From Phytomonas francai (taxonomy: Eukaryota > Euglenozoa > Kinetoplastea > Trypanosomatida > Trypanosomatidae), in assembly GCA_001766655.1 (NCBI GenBank), contig MJCC01000004.1, positions 67,189-131,188 on the forward strand: a stretch of DNA of 64,000 nt. The letters are read 5' to 3'. Under the pieces are notes generated by a model, which did no database searches, was not told where the DNA came from, and saw only the letters and a program-made list of their open reading frames with translations. Shown piece after piece: positions 51,425-60,968 of the stretch (positions are counted from its first letter, which is position 1; each line of letters starts with the position of its first letter). The position numbers were made by a program, and so were the translations under genes.

Positions 51425-52250
51425 CACACCACAAAGATATGTTATCTCCTGACAGCGCTTAAGAGATAGTATTTACTTTGCCCTTTTAGGAACCCTACGA
51501 ATGTTGTATGAATAAACAGATCCTCAAGCCAATAGAAAGGTCTACTCTTCCCGTCTTAACTTATGAAGGAAATCAAATGGTACGAGAGATTCACCGATAG
51601 TTCAAACTAGGTTGTTCGAAGTAGATACCATACGGAAAAGGAGATTATAGGTATACACATTCGTGAATATAAAAACCATTGAAAGTAATAATGAAAAATA
51701 TACTTTTCAACGTAACTATGGACGGCAAAATGGCTTGCAGTTTACTTTTGGGCCGTAGTGGTAGGGAGTATTTGTTTTGCTATTACACTATGACATGAAT
51801 CATAAAGGAAGTGGGTGAAGCAACGTTTTCACGTAGAAAAGATACTCCCTTATTTTGAAAGAAACCGTTTCATGCACGCGATATGAATGGAAAAGGGGAA
51901 ATTGCATCAGGGGTTGAAGAAATTCCTCATACCTGTGTGAATTAAAGAAATAGTGACCGTAGGGAGGAGGGTAACCGCTTTATGAGTACATATTACGTTG
52001 CTAGTCAATTTGTAAAGACTGAATGGAGGTAACGCCATGCTTCACTTCCTATCACCTACACTCCTCATGGTCGCGGATGTTCGTAAGTATGTCTAAAACT
52101 TTGGAGGGATGGCCAATGAGGGAGGGAAGCTGACATATCTCTCTTGGACATTGTTGCAAGGATGACAGTGCACAGATCACACACAGACCACAAAGCTAAC
52201 GATCTGCCTCTCTGGTAAACCGCAGCCAGAGCCCTAATAATTGTAATATA

Positions 52251-52274
52251 ATATATATATATATATATATATAT
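52251..52274. repeat. (AT)12 microsatellite
   Basis: Perfect dinucleotide run in the gene-free stretch downstream of GSK3. Confidence 0.95.
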
Positions 52275-53297
52275 ACTTGGATGCGTTCAAGCACTCTGTC
52301 CTCTCTACAGTGACGATTTAACTTCACATCAACACCATTGCAAGGTATAAACTTGAAAACGTACGGCGGTAACCACACTAAAAAAGAAGAGTCGACCCCT
52401 CATTCTTTTACCAAACATTTTAAGCATGTTTTGAAGTTGCCTCCTCTTAAATTGAACCTTAGAGAAACCAGTGGAAACGCGCTCGCCTTCCTGTCGCAGA
52501 AAAAAATGAAATAGACGACATCGTCAAACAGAGAATGCTTTCATGATTTTATGCGAGTTCATCCCTAGTGCCACATCATTTTTTCCATTGATTCTCCCTT
52601 CTCACGCCTGGCACCCGCTCCACTCCCTTTTCCTAAGTATATGAGTAGCATAGAAAATGTTGGAAAAAGAGGGAGAGTTGAATAAAGTCAACACTGCGAT
52701 TAGTATTATTACGGCATCGCTTACTAATTAGTATATAAAATTAACAAGGCACTAACTCTGGCTTACAAAGACACATATTTGGGATCTTCAAAACAACGAC
52801 AAAAAAGACACCTTTAGTATACCCCCTTTCAGTATCCAGAAAGTGGGTACATTTCCCTAAAAACAAGGACGTCGCGTCTGAAGAACTTGAAACGATCAAT
52901 TAAAAAATCAAACATCTGTTTCATTTAATTTCACATCACAACTACAATAATCTCTTTTCTATCCTGTGAACAGCTCTTGGACACATATTTATCCTCTAAA
53001 AATTGGGCTACCTGGTATGATGTAATTTTTTTACTTTTTTACTGATGCTCATATAAAACTACACTGTAGCTATGCCTTTTAATGTATTTTGTAGTATGTA
53101 AAATGAAGTTCGAGACTCAACCTTTCAGCTGTTGTAGTTTCTCCACTAGTATACATCCACAAAAAAACAGCGTATTTCCCTGTCTTCAATTTTTTGAGTC
53201 ATTTTCCCCTTTTCAAGATTCAAAAAAAAAAACGAGATAGTTATGTCCATAGCCAGGGGGGTTAACTGATAGTATAGTTTGTAGCTTGAGAGGATAT

Positions 53298-53326
53298 CCC
53301 TCCCCCCCCCACCACCACCACCACTC
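53298..53326. repeat. Poly-C and (CCA)n tract
   Basis: A pyrimidine stretch with a 10-base C run passes into five CCA/CCA-like units. Confidence 0.85.
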
Positions 53327-54419
53327 CTCATACACATAAGCGCAATATCATTCCAGTGCATTACGCAACAAAATACGCCTCTACGGAAAACATAAAAAGA
53401 AGCGCTGCTTCTTGAAAAAACATCCTCAACTCCCAATTTTCCTTAATGTCACAGTTTTTTTTTTTTATAACCCCCCCCTCCCCCCAAAAAAAAAAAGAAG
53501 AAAAATCAAACGAAAAGTGAATTAATAATCACAAAACACAGCCATTTATAAAACTAATTAAAGAAAGGAGTGTGTCCACAAAGAAGTTCTCCCACATCTT
53601 TACAAGGTGGAGAAAGAGAGACAAAAAATTAAGAAATGAAAAAAAGAAGAAAGCTCTTTTTTTTTGATGTTATGTCTAAGAATCATGTACCACGGTTCCA
53701 ATAGGTACAACACTACTGTCAAACCCACAATTCAAGGCTAGATATCTATTTACAATAACTGCCGTCTCAGTACTCCCCAACAGAATTAATTGGTTCTTGC
53801 TTTCCTAGATACACAATTTTTTCTCAGTAATTTCACACTTTTCCTTTCCTTTTCCGTCTCACAGCCCTACCTCGTTAGGTATTGATGTGGATTTGTCAAA
53901 TACTTATCTGAGCACCAACTTCCCCTTGGAGTATACGGAATAAAGAAACAAATAAGAAAAAAGATCGTGTGAGGTCAAAAGAACGCGGCTACATGGGAGC
54001 TACACAGCCCTTGTCCTCGTCAAAGAGCGATAAAAAACGATCTCGGAGCAACCCCATCCCAGTATTAGCATACAAATTCAGAGTCCATTCCTTGAGCAAA
54101 AAAGAAAAAGAAAGTGTTTTCTTTTTTGTTGTTGTTGTTAATGAAACAAACGTAAGAGAAAAAAAACGCGCTAATGTGCTCTACAGCGGGACAGTAATAG
54201 TATAATCAGAACAGGAAAAAAAAGGAAAAAGATTTGAATAAGTATAAAAGAATTATGTATCCTCCACAAAAGGATTCCACACCAGACGCAAATCTCACTA
54301 AAAATTCCGTCGCTGGCCGCTGAGCCGGGTACCTCCTCTCCCTTCCCGTGATAGAACCCAGGTAAAGAACGCGTTGCCCTCCCCCCTTGCCGTTGCCCTT
54401 TCCCTTGCCCCCTCCCCCC

Positions 54420-55496
54420 TCAGTCCCTCTGCGGGCCCTTCCCCCCGAGCAGTTTATCCCGTTGCTTCTCCGTCATCGCCTCGACCTCGCATGGGAGAAA
54501 GTGAAACAGACTCGAGGGCAGCTCCCTGTTTTTCGGCAACGTCGTCGTCGGCTCATGGAGCTCGTCGAAGTAGGGATGACAGAGGGCCTCGAAGGAGGCC
54601 AGACGCTGCTCCGGCAGGTATCGCAAGAGCCTCCCGAGCAAATTGTAGGCCTCGGGGGGGTGGGGGTAGCGAAAGACCTCGCTCCAGGGGACCTGGGGGC
54701 TATTGAGCAAGGGGATGTTGAGCCGATTCGGGTTCAACTTCTGCAGCTCCTCGGCGGTCGGGCGGCCGAGGATCTTGACGATCTCGTAGAGCTGGTTCGT
54801 GCTGCTCTCCCCACGGAAGATGGGCTCCCCGAGCATCATCTCGCCAAAGATGCACCCCACCGACCAGATATCGACCGCCGTCGTGTAGTGCTGATTGCCA
54901 AAAATAAGCTCGGGCGCGCGGTAGTAGCGCGAGCAGATATACGCCACGTTCGGCTCCGAAGGCGACAGGTTCTTCGCGCTGCCAAAATCGCACAGCTTCA
55001 GGCTGCCGGTGGCCTCATTCACGAGGACGTTGTGCGGCTTGATATCGCGATGGCAGACGTTTACGGAGGGGAGGTGGAGGTAGGCGATGCTGCGCAGGAG
55101 CTGGAACATGAAGACCTTTATCAGGATCGGCGGCGGGGCCTCTTGGCGGCGGTAGTAGTTTCGGAAGCAGCGATACAGGGTATCCGGCACGTACTCCATC
55201 ACGACGTTGAGGTAGATATCGCTGCGTTGGACCTCCCCGTGGGTGTAGAAGTAGCTCTGGAGTTGAATAATATTCGGATGGGGGGGTTTGGCGAGGTCCT
55301 GCATGACTTGGAGCTCGCGATTGCGGAAGCGAGGATCCTGGATCACTTTTTTGATCGCTACGGGGGCTCCAGTGGACCGTTCCTTTCCTAACTGAACCGT
55401 ACCAAAGGTCCCCTGACCCGCTATGCGTTCTACAGTAAATTTTTCCATTTCGCGCAAGCTATTAGCGTCTACTGCACCAGCGTAGTTGAGCGGCAT
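54420..55496 (-). CDS. GSK3: Glycogen synthase kinase 3 (GSK3), short form
   Basis: A CMGC serine/threonine kinase of 358 residues, close to the roughly 350 of short trypanosomatid GSK3. Visible in order: glycine loop GQGTFGTV (about 27-34), VAIKK with the ATP lysine (about 47-50), RNRELQVM, catalytic loop HRDIKPHNVL (about 155), DFGSAK (about 171), activation segment ICSRYYRAPE with the GSK3-type tyrosine (about 190), the VDIWSVGCIFGEMMLG helix and LGRPTAEEL. The C-terminus is short. No long N- or C-terminal extension is present. GSK3 controls many processes by phosphorylating primed substrates and is essential in T. brucei. All catalytic residues are intact. Its coding GC is far higher than that of genes left of 50 kb. 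Confidence 0.93.
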   Translation of the reverse strand: MPLNYAGAVDANSLREMEKFTVERIAGQGTFGTVQLGKERSTGAPVAIKKVIQDPRFRNRELQVMQDLAKPPHPNIIQLQSYFYTHGEVQRSDIYLNVVMEYVPDTLYRCFRNYYRRQEAPPPILIKVFMFQLLRSIAYLHLPSVNVCHRDIKPHNVLVNEATGSLKLCDFGSAKNLSPSEPNVAYICSRYYRAPELIFGNQHYTTAVDIWSVGCIFGEMMLGEPIFRGESSTNQLYEIVKILGRPTAEELQKLNPNRLNIPLLNSPQVPWSEVFRYPHPPEAYNLLGRLLRYLPEQRLASFEALCHPYFDELHEPTTTLPKNRELPSSLFHFLPCEVEAMTEKQRDKLLGGKGPQRD

Positions 55497-55737
55497 CGTA
55501 AAATGTAGTCTATGGGGTTATATCTGACTACACACACGCTCTATTAGTTAGGATGGTTGTGAAGATATAGATGATGTGGTCTGCTTCAACGCCTCTTTCC
55601 CTATGTGATCTCACCTCTTGCTTCGTGATATTAATCGCGGAAGATAGAGAACTTCTTAATTCTCGCAAATCCGTTCTTTTCGTGTCTCTCAAGATGAGTG
55701 AGTGTTTATAATATAAATAGAACTATAGGCGTGTTAG

Positions 55738-55738
<1 letters not shown>

Positions 55739-55760
<22 letters not shown>
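55739..55760. repeat. (AT)11 microsatellite
   Basis: Perfect AT run adjoining the GA tract. Confidence 0.95.
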
Positions 55761-55803
<43 letters not shown>

Positions 55804-55830
55804 AAGAGAGAGAGAGAGGGAGTGAGAGAG
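55761..55830. repeat. (GA)n tract, also a candidate pyrimidine tract for trans-splicing of GSK3
   Basis: About 70 bases of nearly pure GA on the plus strand, that is, CT on the transcribed minus strand. It lies about 240-330 bases upstream of the GSK3 ATG. Followed on the minus strand by a TA run and the first AG near 55728, it fits the pyrimidine tract of a spliced-leader acceptor. Confidence 0.7.
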
Positions 55831-56487
55831 GCTTATATGTAACTGTGTGCAAAAAAAAAAAAGATACTTAACACAGCGGCTTCTTAAAAAGTTAAACTTG
55901 TAAAATAAGGGAGAAGAGAAGGCCATGATAGCATGCTTGAATAAAATTGGATATTTCCCATATTTCTCTTCTCAGCCAAAATTTTACCGCCTCAAAGGAT
56001 GTCCCATAGAATAAATATACGCGTATATTTTTCAATCTAAAAGAAAAGGTATGGTTGGAATAGGGAAAAGGAATGCGACTACACAAGAACAGTCTCAGAT
56101 CTACATTCCCCCATGCTCACTTTTTGAGGATGTGTGAATAAGCACGAAAAGAAAAGATGCAAGGATCAAGGAAGACCAACCGTGAAGTTAATATCGGCAT
56201 GCAGTGAAAAAAAAAGACCCCAGAGACCATGCCTTCTTCCATTAGGATATTTTAAAGGGGCGAGAGTCGTTCATCTCGCCAGGTTGTACGTGGTTCAAGA
56301 AGTCCTAGACACACCAAGACGATGCGCTTATTTAGATTACCACCAATAACCTTTCCTTAAACCGATGCCTCACATCCAAAGTTCAGATTCTCAGTTGGTA
56401 GGTCGAACGTCAAAGTGTCTGGAGAGCGCCCCGATCGAGGAAGAAACCACCGAAAGGGCTCGACTTTCTGCGCGCACGCCCCTTACG

Positions 56488-57387
56488 CTAGAGAGCCGTC
56501 TGGATTTTATCCCGCCAGTACCCCTCAAAGGCGGCCTCGACCTCCCGCAGGCCCGCCTCCAGCGTCGTCTCCGACGTCTCGAAGTGCCGCAGGGCGCCGG
56601 CGAATTCGCCGCGGCGGAGGGCCTCGAGTTTCTCGGCGAGGGTCGCCTGCGCGGCGACGCGGCGGCCCGCCTCGGCGGCCCCGAGGCCGTTTCGCGCGGA
56701 AATCCGCGCGGCCGCGATGGCCGGGCGGCAGCTCGTCGTCCAGACATCCGTGCACCGCCGACGCATCTCTGGGAGCTCCAAAAGAAGCGCGGCCTCGAGG
56801 ATGAGAAGGCTCGCGCGCTTTCCGGCCCCCCGCGAGCCCGCGAGGAAGGCGTCGTACCGTGCCTCGAAGGCCCGCGCGATCGGCGGCAGGCAAATCGCGT
56901 TGAGGGAGGAGAGCTGCCGGGGATCGCCAAACGCGATCTCGCCGAGAACGCGGCGGTTGATGGGGGGGGCGTCGGCAGGCCCCCGAGGCGTCTCGTTCGC
57001 GCCGGATCGGGAATCGCCATCCCCGCCCCGTGCGAGAATGCCCTCACCAAAGTGTTGAATCAGCTGATGATAACATGGGGTGCCGGGAAGGTAGACGGAA
57101 TGCCCCAAAAGATCGGCGTTGAGGTAGCCCACACTCAGCGGGCTACCCCGCAGCAGAGGCACGTACGCGGATTCAACCGCGGTCGTCTTTTTTTCCAACC
57201 CCACGCCGTTCAGCGAGGCCAGCTGAAGAGCCTCCTCCACAGACAACATCCCCCCCTTCCCGGTCGGCGGCAGCGCGTGGAGGGCATCGAGTTGGTGCTT
57301 GATGGCGACCTGCAGTAGGCGATGGCAGCGCGCCGTCTTTCCACTCGCTATCGTACCTGTAAACCCGATCACAAAGGCTTTGGTCAT
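56488..57387 (-). CDS. Dephospho-CoA kinase (CoaE family)
   Basis: Catalyses the last step of coenzyme A synthesis: ATP-dependent phosphorylation of the ribose 3'-OH of dephospho-CoA. The 299-residue protein begins with the P-loop VIGFTGTIASGKTARC (about 6-21). The substrate-binding segment follows (YLNADLLGHSVY, about 80-91), then the NRRVLGEIAFGDPRQLSSLN block (about 135-155) and the LILEAALLLE strand (about 192-202). These match CoaE signatures. The length exceeds the bacterial 200-210 because of an insert between the P-loop and NADLLGH and a Gly/Asp/Arg-rich insert near residues 105-130. The C-terminal third is very alanine- and arginine-rich and its DNA is extremely GC-rich, which creates long false frames on the opposite strand. 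No targeting signal is clear. Confidence 0.88.
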   Translation of the reverse strand: MTKAFVIGFTGTIASGKTARCHRLLQVAIKHQLDALHALPPTGKGGMLSVEEALQLASLNGVGLEKKTTAVESAYVPLLRGSPLSVGYLNADLLGHSVYLPGTPCYHQLIQHFGEGILARGGDGDSRSGANETPRGPADAPPINRRVLGEIAFGDPRQLSSLNAICLPPIARAFEARYDAFLAGSRGAGKRASLLILEAALLLELPEMRRRCTDVWTTSCRPAIAAARISARNGLGAAEAGRRVAAQATLAEKLEALRRGEFAGALRHFETSETTLEAGLREVEAAFEGYWRDKIQTAL

Positions 57388-57918
57388 TACCTCGATTCCT
57401 TCAACGCCACCATATGTGTAATATTGATCGGTACGGCTGACCGTGGGACCCTTAAAACGTGAATCGCAATACGGATGCAGTTAGATTGATCTTTAGTAGT
57501 AGTAGTATGGAAATCTGCTAAACTGTCATACATAAATTAAAAAGGGGAAGAATGGGTTATGAACCCCTGCAGGGAACTTTGACGAAGGCAGTGATTACAC
57601 ATGCATAAGTATACCCCTTTAAATGTTCCTAAAGTGAGAAATTTTAAACAAAAATTATTGTAAACGGTTACTTTATTGAACACCATCATTTTATTGTTAT
57701 ACCCCCTATTTGTGTATATAGTTATATTATTTATGCGTTTCGTTATAATAGTGTTGGTCATCATCAGATGCACAAAACTTGCTTATAGTTTATAATAATC
57801 CCCTCAGGGAGGTACAAACTGAGCATCCTACAGGTATCAAAAATAGATGAACACTTTTTACTTCTCTTTGCTCCACGAGGGCAACAACAGAATTCAATGT
57901 CGAAAACTCTCCGTCAAT

Positions 57919-57929
57919 CTCTCTTTCTT

Positions 57930-57960
<31 letters not shown>

Positions 57961-57962
57961 TT
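57919..57962. repeat. (CT)n and poly-T tract
   Basis: CT-rich run followed by 11 T. On the plus strand, hence purine on the transcribed strand, opposite to what a splice acceptor needs. Confidence 0.9.
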
Positions 57963-58134
57963 AACGTGCCATCATGCGGAATCGTATCACATAACCCAAG
58001 CCCATCCTCGCGCAACAAACACACTTGTATAGTCCAATATCTGTCGATCCCTTCCCCCCTCGTATACAGTGGGGTAAAGGATCGCGAAAACCCCTCTCAT
58101 CCCCGGAATCAAACCCATGCCGTTATCGCCCCCT

Positions 58135-58159
58135 CACACACACACACACACACACACGC
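58135..58159. repeat. (CA)12 microsatellite
   Basis: Perfect CA run downstream of the NTF2-domain gene. Confidence 0.9.
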
Positions 58160-58268
58160 CCTTTTGGGCTCGCAGAAAAAAGAAGCAGCGACCTCGCCTT
58201 CCTTGAAGGGCGTATTTCCTCAGATGGGGGGGGGGAGGGAGGGGTCCGCGTTTAAACCCCGTGGCCAA

Positions 58269-58628
58269 TTATGAAGAAGAGGAGGAGGGTTTTGGGGCGG
58301 GCTTCTTGGCCTTGGGGCCGCCCTTGCGCGCCTTCGCGGGGGCCTTCGTGGACTTCGCCTTTTCCCCCCCGACGGCGACTCGAAGGGGGGGTTTCGCCGG
58401 GGCCGTCGCCCCGCCCTCGCGAACGCGCGCGGCGAAGCTTCGCGCGGCCTCGACCGCCGCCGGCGTCGGCGTCGGCGTCGACGAGGGCGAAACCGACGAA
58501 GACGAGGGCGCCGAAAGCGACGACGACGACGACGACGAAAACGAAGAAGAAGAAGAAGAAGAAAACGGGGAGGGGTCCGTCTTTGCGGTCGCGTCGGGCT
58601 GCCGAAGCCCCGCCCTCGCGATCGCGCG

Positions 58629-58661
<33 letters not shown>

Positions 58662-59105
58662 GCGGGCGAACATCGGCGGGGTGTCCGCGGCCCAGGCCCC
58701 GTGCGGGCCGCCCTCCTCCCCCGCGAAGGCGAACGCGTCGTGCGCGATGGCGAAGGCGGCCGGCCGGAGCTCGCGGAGCTCGAGGGTCTGCGTGAAGCCG
58801 CGCTCGCGCGCGCCCGCGGCGCCCGGCGGGCGGAAAAGGACGCCCGAAACGTCCACGCGGAGGGCGCCGTCGGCGATCGAGGCCGCCCGAAGCGCGTCGA
58901 CCCGCACGCCCTCGACGGCGCCCGCGCGCGGGGCCCTATCGGGGAAAACCGCCGCGATCGTCCCCTCGGCGGCCGATCGCGGGATCGGGCCGGCGAGGGC
59001 GTAAAAACCCTCGAGGCTCTCCGGCCGCTCCACCAGCGCGGCGTAGAAATGCCGGACAAAATTGACGCCGACCCGCAGGGGGAGCTCGCCACGACGGTCG
59101 CTCAT
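58269..59105 (-). CDS. NTF2-like domain protein (G3BP-type), low-complexity C-terminus
   Basis: Protein of 278 residues. The first 125 residues fit the NTF2 fold as found in G3BP and related RNA-binding proteins: VGVNFVRHFYAALVERPESL (about 13-32), FYALAG, the middle segment AVEGVRVDALRAASIADG, then the strands LRVDVSGVLF and RGFTQTLELREL and the end FAIAHDAFAFAGEEG. The C-terminal half is low-complexity: an Asp-Ala repeat encoded by a hexanucleotide repeat (near 58636-58662), long serine runs, then an Ala/Lys/Pro tail. There is no RRM domain, unlike true G3BP. NTF2-like domains in this class bind partner peptides in mRNA export or stress granules; the role here is an inference. Coding DNA is very GC-rich. 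Confidence 0.7.
58636..58662. repeat. GTCGGC-type tandem repeat in the NTF2-domain gene
   Basis: Several copies of a 6-base unit encode alternating Asp and Ala on the minus strand. Confidence 0.8.
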
Positions 59106-59603
59106 CCCGATAGGAAAACTCGCAGTCGGCGACGGCGAAATACGAAAAGACGCCGACGGGCAAAAAAGAGGAAGGCTTGGGATCGGGATCGCCTATCGTA
59201 CGCACCCTATTATCCACGCGAGTATTCGAGAGAAAGCGAAAAAAAGAGCCTACTGGAGGTATCGAACGCGTATGGTATCTTAATGCAGGCCCTATCCCGT
59301 TTTCACGACAAGCTTAAATGATGTAGGTAAGCTAATGCAATATATAGACCCATTCAAGGAGTTATTTTGGAGCATAAGGAAATCTAGAGGAATACACATC
59401 ATGCACCATAAATGGCGTAGAATCTTTTTTTTTTTTTGGGGGGGGGAGGGGGTGCTCTTCTTTGAGCTCTACTACGCTTGAATAAAGAAAGGTGTGATGA
59501 CAGTGACATGGTAGAAACAAGAATTCGATTTGCAATACAACCCAGCCACACTTGCGCAGGGCTTTCAAGTCCGACGCACCTTCTCTCGAGTTCACAACAA
59601 TGT
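59106..59603. other. Intergenic spacer
   Basis: No gene seen. It includes a T14 then G-rich run at 59424-59452. Bases 59106-59250 are still GC-rich and may belong to the 5' UTR of the NTF2-domain gene. Confidence 0.6.
59424..59452. repeat. Poly-T / poly-G homopolymer pair
   Basis: Fourteen T followed by a G-rich run, a place where read or assembly errors are likely. Confidence 0.85.
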
Positions 59604-59930
59604 TCACGAGGCCGCCCCTCTATTTTCTGTTTTCCATAGCAAACGCTGACGATCCTCCGGGCTCATCTTAAGTTTGATATCGATAAATTCCTGTGCGTCG
59701 AGCACCTTCCAGTCCGAGTGCACGCGGTGGCATGTCTCACACCGGCAGGATACGCGCATGCCCACGAAGCCCTTCGCGCGGCGCTGTTCGTTGTGAAAGC
59801 TTCGACAGTGCGCGTCGGAGTCAAAGAGAATGGGGTTGGGGATCGGTCGATAGCCTTGCGCGGCCCGCTGAATCCCCTTACAGCGCCCACAGTGGAGGTA
59901 AAACTTTTGGTAAAAGCGATTGCCTAGCAT
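59604..59930 (-). CDS. Small Cys-rich zinc-binding protein, 108 residues
   Basis: Starts MLGNRFYQKFYLHCGRCKGI. It has a CxxC pair at about residues 14-17, and a cluster CRCETCH at about 82-88, together a plausible zinc ribbon or treble clef. The middle is basic with a His/Cys-containing segment (SDAHCRSFHNEQ). The C-terminus is helical (MSPEDRQRLLWKTE). Not recognised as a family. It lies only 126 bases downstream of another zinc-ribbon gene, and both carry paired Cys motifs of similar look. They might act together, perhaps in the mitochondrion, but no targeting signal is certain. Confidence 0.65.
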   Translation of the reverse strand: MLGNRFYQKFYLHCGRCKGIQRAAQGYRPIPNPILFDSDAHCRSFHNEQRRAKGFVGMRVSCRCETCHRVHSDWKVLDAQEFIDIKLKMSPEDRQRLLWKTENRGAAS

Positions 59931-59939
59931 TGTAAAATG

Positions 59940-60000
59940 ATTGCTTTCAGTACTAATACTATGGCGGATCGCAAAAAAAAATAAAAATAAAGGAAAATGA
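59940..60000 (-). promoter_or_regulatory. Candidate spliced-leader acceptor region for the 108-residue protein gene
   Basis: Plus-strand purines at 59966-60000 give a pyrimidine-rich run on the minus strand, followed by the first AG near 59945, about 15 bases before the ATG. The spacing to the upstream gene's stop is short, so this region must hold the splice site if trans-splicing applies. Confidence 0.45.
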
Positions 60001-60056
60001 AAACCACGTTTCGTTTAAGGTACTTGGAGAACTGTAGGAGGAGAATAAAATAATAG

Positions 60057-60968
60057 CTATCGGATAGCTTCAACAACAAAAAAAAAACATTCCAAGATAT
60101 AACAAGCAAAGTACCAAATCCCACCCCTCACACAAGAAGAGCCCGAGAGAAAACTTACCACGACCACGACCACCCCACTAAACCACGAGCTTCCTTCGTC
60201 TCGGAATCGCCTCGGTATTGGCCATCTCCGCTGAAGCGGCGTCGGGGGGGGGGGCATCTCGAGGCCGAGATACTGCCCCTGGCGGAGAATCGCGCTCCCG
60301 AGGGGGTGCATATTCCGCTCCCACGCGCACGCCGGGCAGAAGCCCGTCCACTCGCGAATCGCGGGGTGCAAAGGCGACTGCCCCGCCTCGACCCGCCCCG
60401 TCCGGCTCCGTATCGTCGCGCGGTAGCTCCCCCCGCAGCTTTGGCAGACCCAATCGGCCTCAAATTTACTGCTCACGCCGAGGCCCGCGATGTTTTCCGC
60501 CTTCCCATCCCCGACGAGCTGCGCGGCGAGCTCGGGGAAGCGCTCCCGCAGGGCGGGGCCCGCGACCTGCCCCTGCAGGACCTCCGACGCGTACTTTCCC
60601 TTGCATCGGCCGCAGCCCGCGTGAAATTTCGTCCGGACCGAGACGTTCTTTCGATAAAGGCTCCCGCAAAAGGCGCAGCGCCAGTACATCCGCCGGTGAT
60701 CATTCCAGCGGACGTCCTCGAGCGGGATGTGGAGCTCCTCCTCGTTCCGCCGGACGTCGAGGTCCGCGAGGACGGCGCGGTAGCGGTTTTCGAAGTTCGT
60801 CAGCCGATTCGACCCCCGCGTGACCCAATTCACGCTTTTCATCGGCAGCTGCCGGCCCACGCTGTAGTTTAAATACATCGCGCCGTAGTGCATATTCGGC
60901 CAGACCGACGACCATCTCGACTTTTGCTTGAACTCCGCGGCGGCAAGAATAGGGGTCGGTCGGAGCAT
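60057..60968 (-). CDS. Tandem treble-clef zinc-ribbon protein (DUF4379-like)
   Basis: Protein of 303 residues. Two zinc-ribbon units are visible. The first has WRCAFCGSLYRKNV...CGRCKGKY (about residues 96-126). The second has FPELAAQL, then DWVCQSCGGSYRATIRSR and, after a basic loop, GFCPACAWERN (about 144-220). The order 'PEL..., W-C-x-x-C-G, R..., C-P-x-C' matches the DUF4379 family of tandem zinc ribbons. The N-terminus (MLRPTPILAAAEFKQKSRW) could be a mitochondrial signal. The last 45 residues are odd: after IPRRFRDEG the frame runs into a valine run and hydrophobic, AT-rich codons. Two other frames over the same stretch end sooner, so a length error near the GT-repeat (about 60155-60180) may have changed the true end. 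Confidence 0.7.
   Translation of the reverse strand: MLRPTPILAAAEFKQKSRWSSVWPNMHYGAMYLNYSVGRQLPMKSVNWVTRGSNRLTNFENRYRAVLADLDVRRNEEELHIPLEDVRWNDHRRMYWRCAFCGSLYRKNVSVRTKFHAGCGRCKGKYASEVLQGQVAGPALRERFPELAAQLVGDGKAENIAGLGVSSKFEADWVCQSCGGSYRATIRSRTGRVEAGQSPLHPAIREWTGFCPACAWERNMHPLGSAILRQGQYLGLEMPPPPTPLQRRWPIPRRFRDEGSSWFSGVVVVVVSFLSGSSCVRGGIWYFACYILECFFFVVEAIR

Larger units (their letters stand above)
51425..54419. other. 3 kb stretch without recognised genes
   Basis: Between the 107-residue protein gene and GSK3, so nominally GSK3 3' UTR plus the next 5' UTR. No frame longer than about 96 codons, and those present are low-complexity. It holds (AT)12 at 52251-52274, a C-rich/CCA tract at 53298-53326 and T/C/A homopolymer runs at 53452-53500. 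Small RNA genes (for example snoRNAs) cannot be excluded by eye. Confidence 0.55.
55497..56487. other. Intergenic spacer with large simple-repeat tract
   Basis: No gene seen. It contains the TA and GA tracts listed separately. Bases 55900-56370 have no recognised feature. Confidence 0.65.
57388..58268. other. Intergenic spacer with CT and CA repeats
   Basis: No gene seen. It contains the CT tract and the CA tract listed separately. Plus-strand purines at about 57537-57552 give a minus-strand pyrimidine run that could guide trans-splicing of the dephospho-CoA kinase transcript. Confidence 0.6.

Noticed and set aside
53146..53436. 96-codon minus-strand frame
   Set aside because: Contains a glycine run from a C homopolymer and otherwise random-looking sequence.
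54387..55391. 334-codon plus-strand frame
   Set aside because: It is the antisense of GSK3; high GC removes stops and its translation has no family features.
56365..57318. 317-codon plus-strand frame
   Set aside because: Antisense of the dephospho-CoA kinase gene, caused by extreme GC content.
58220..59321. Several long plus- and minus-strand frames over the NTF2-domain gene
   Set aside because: Shadows of the GC-rich gene; only the 278-residue frame shows a recognisable fold.
60155..60872. Overlapping frames on both strands across the zinc-ribbon gene
   Set aside because: Arg/Pro/Gly-rich shadows without the paired cysteines seen in the chosen frame.
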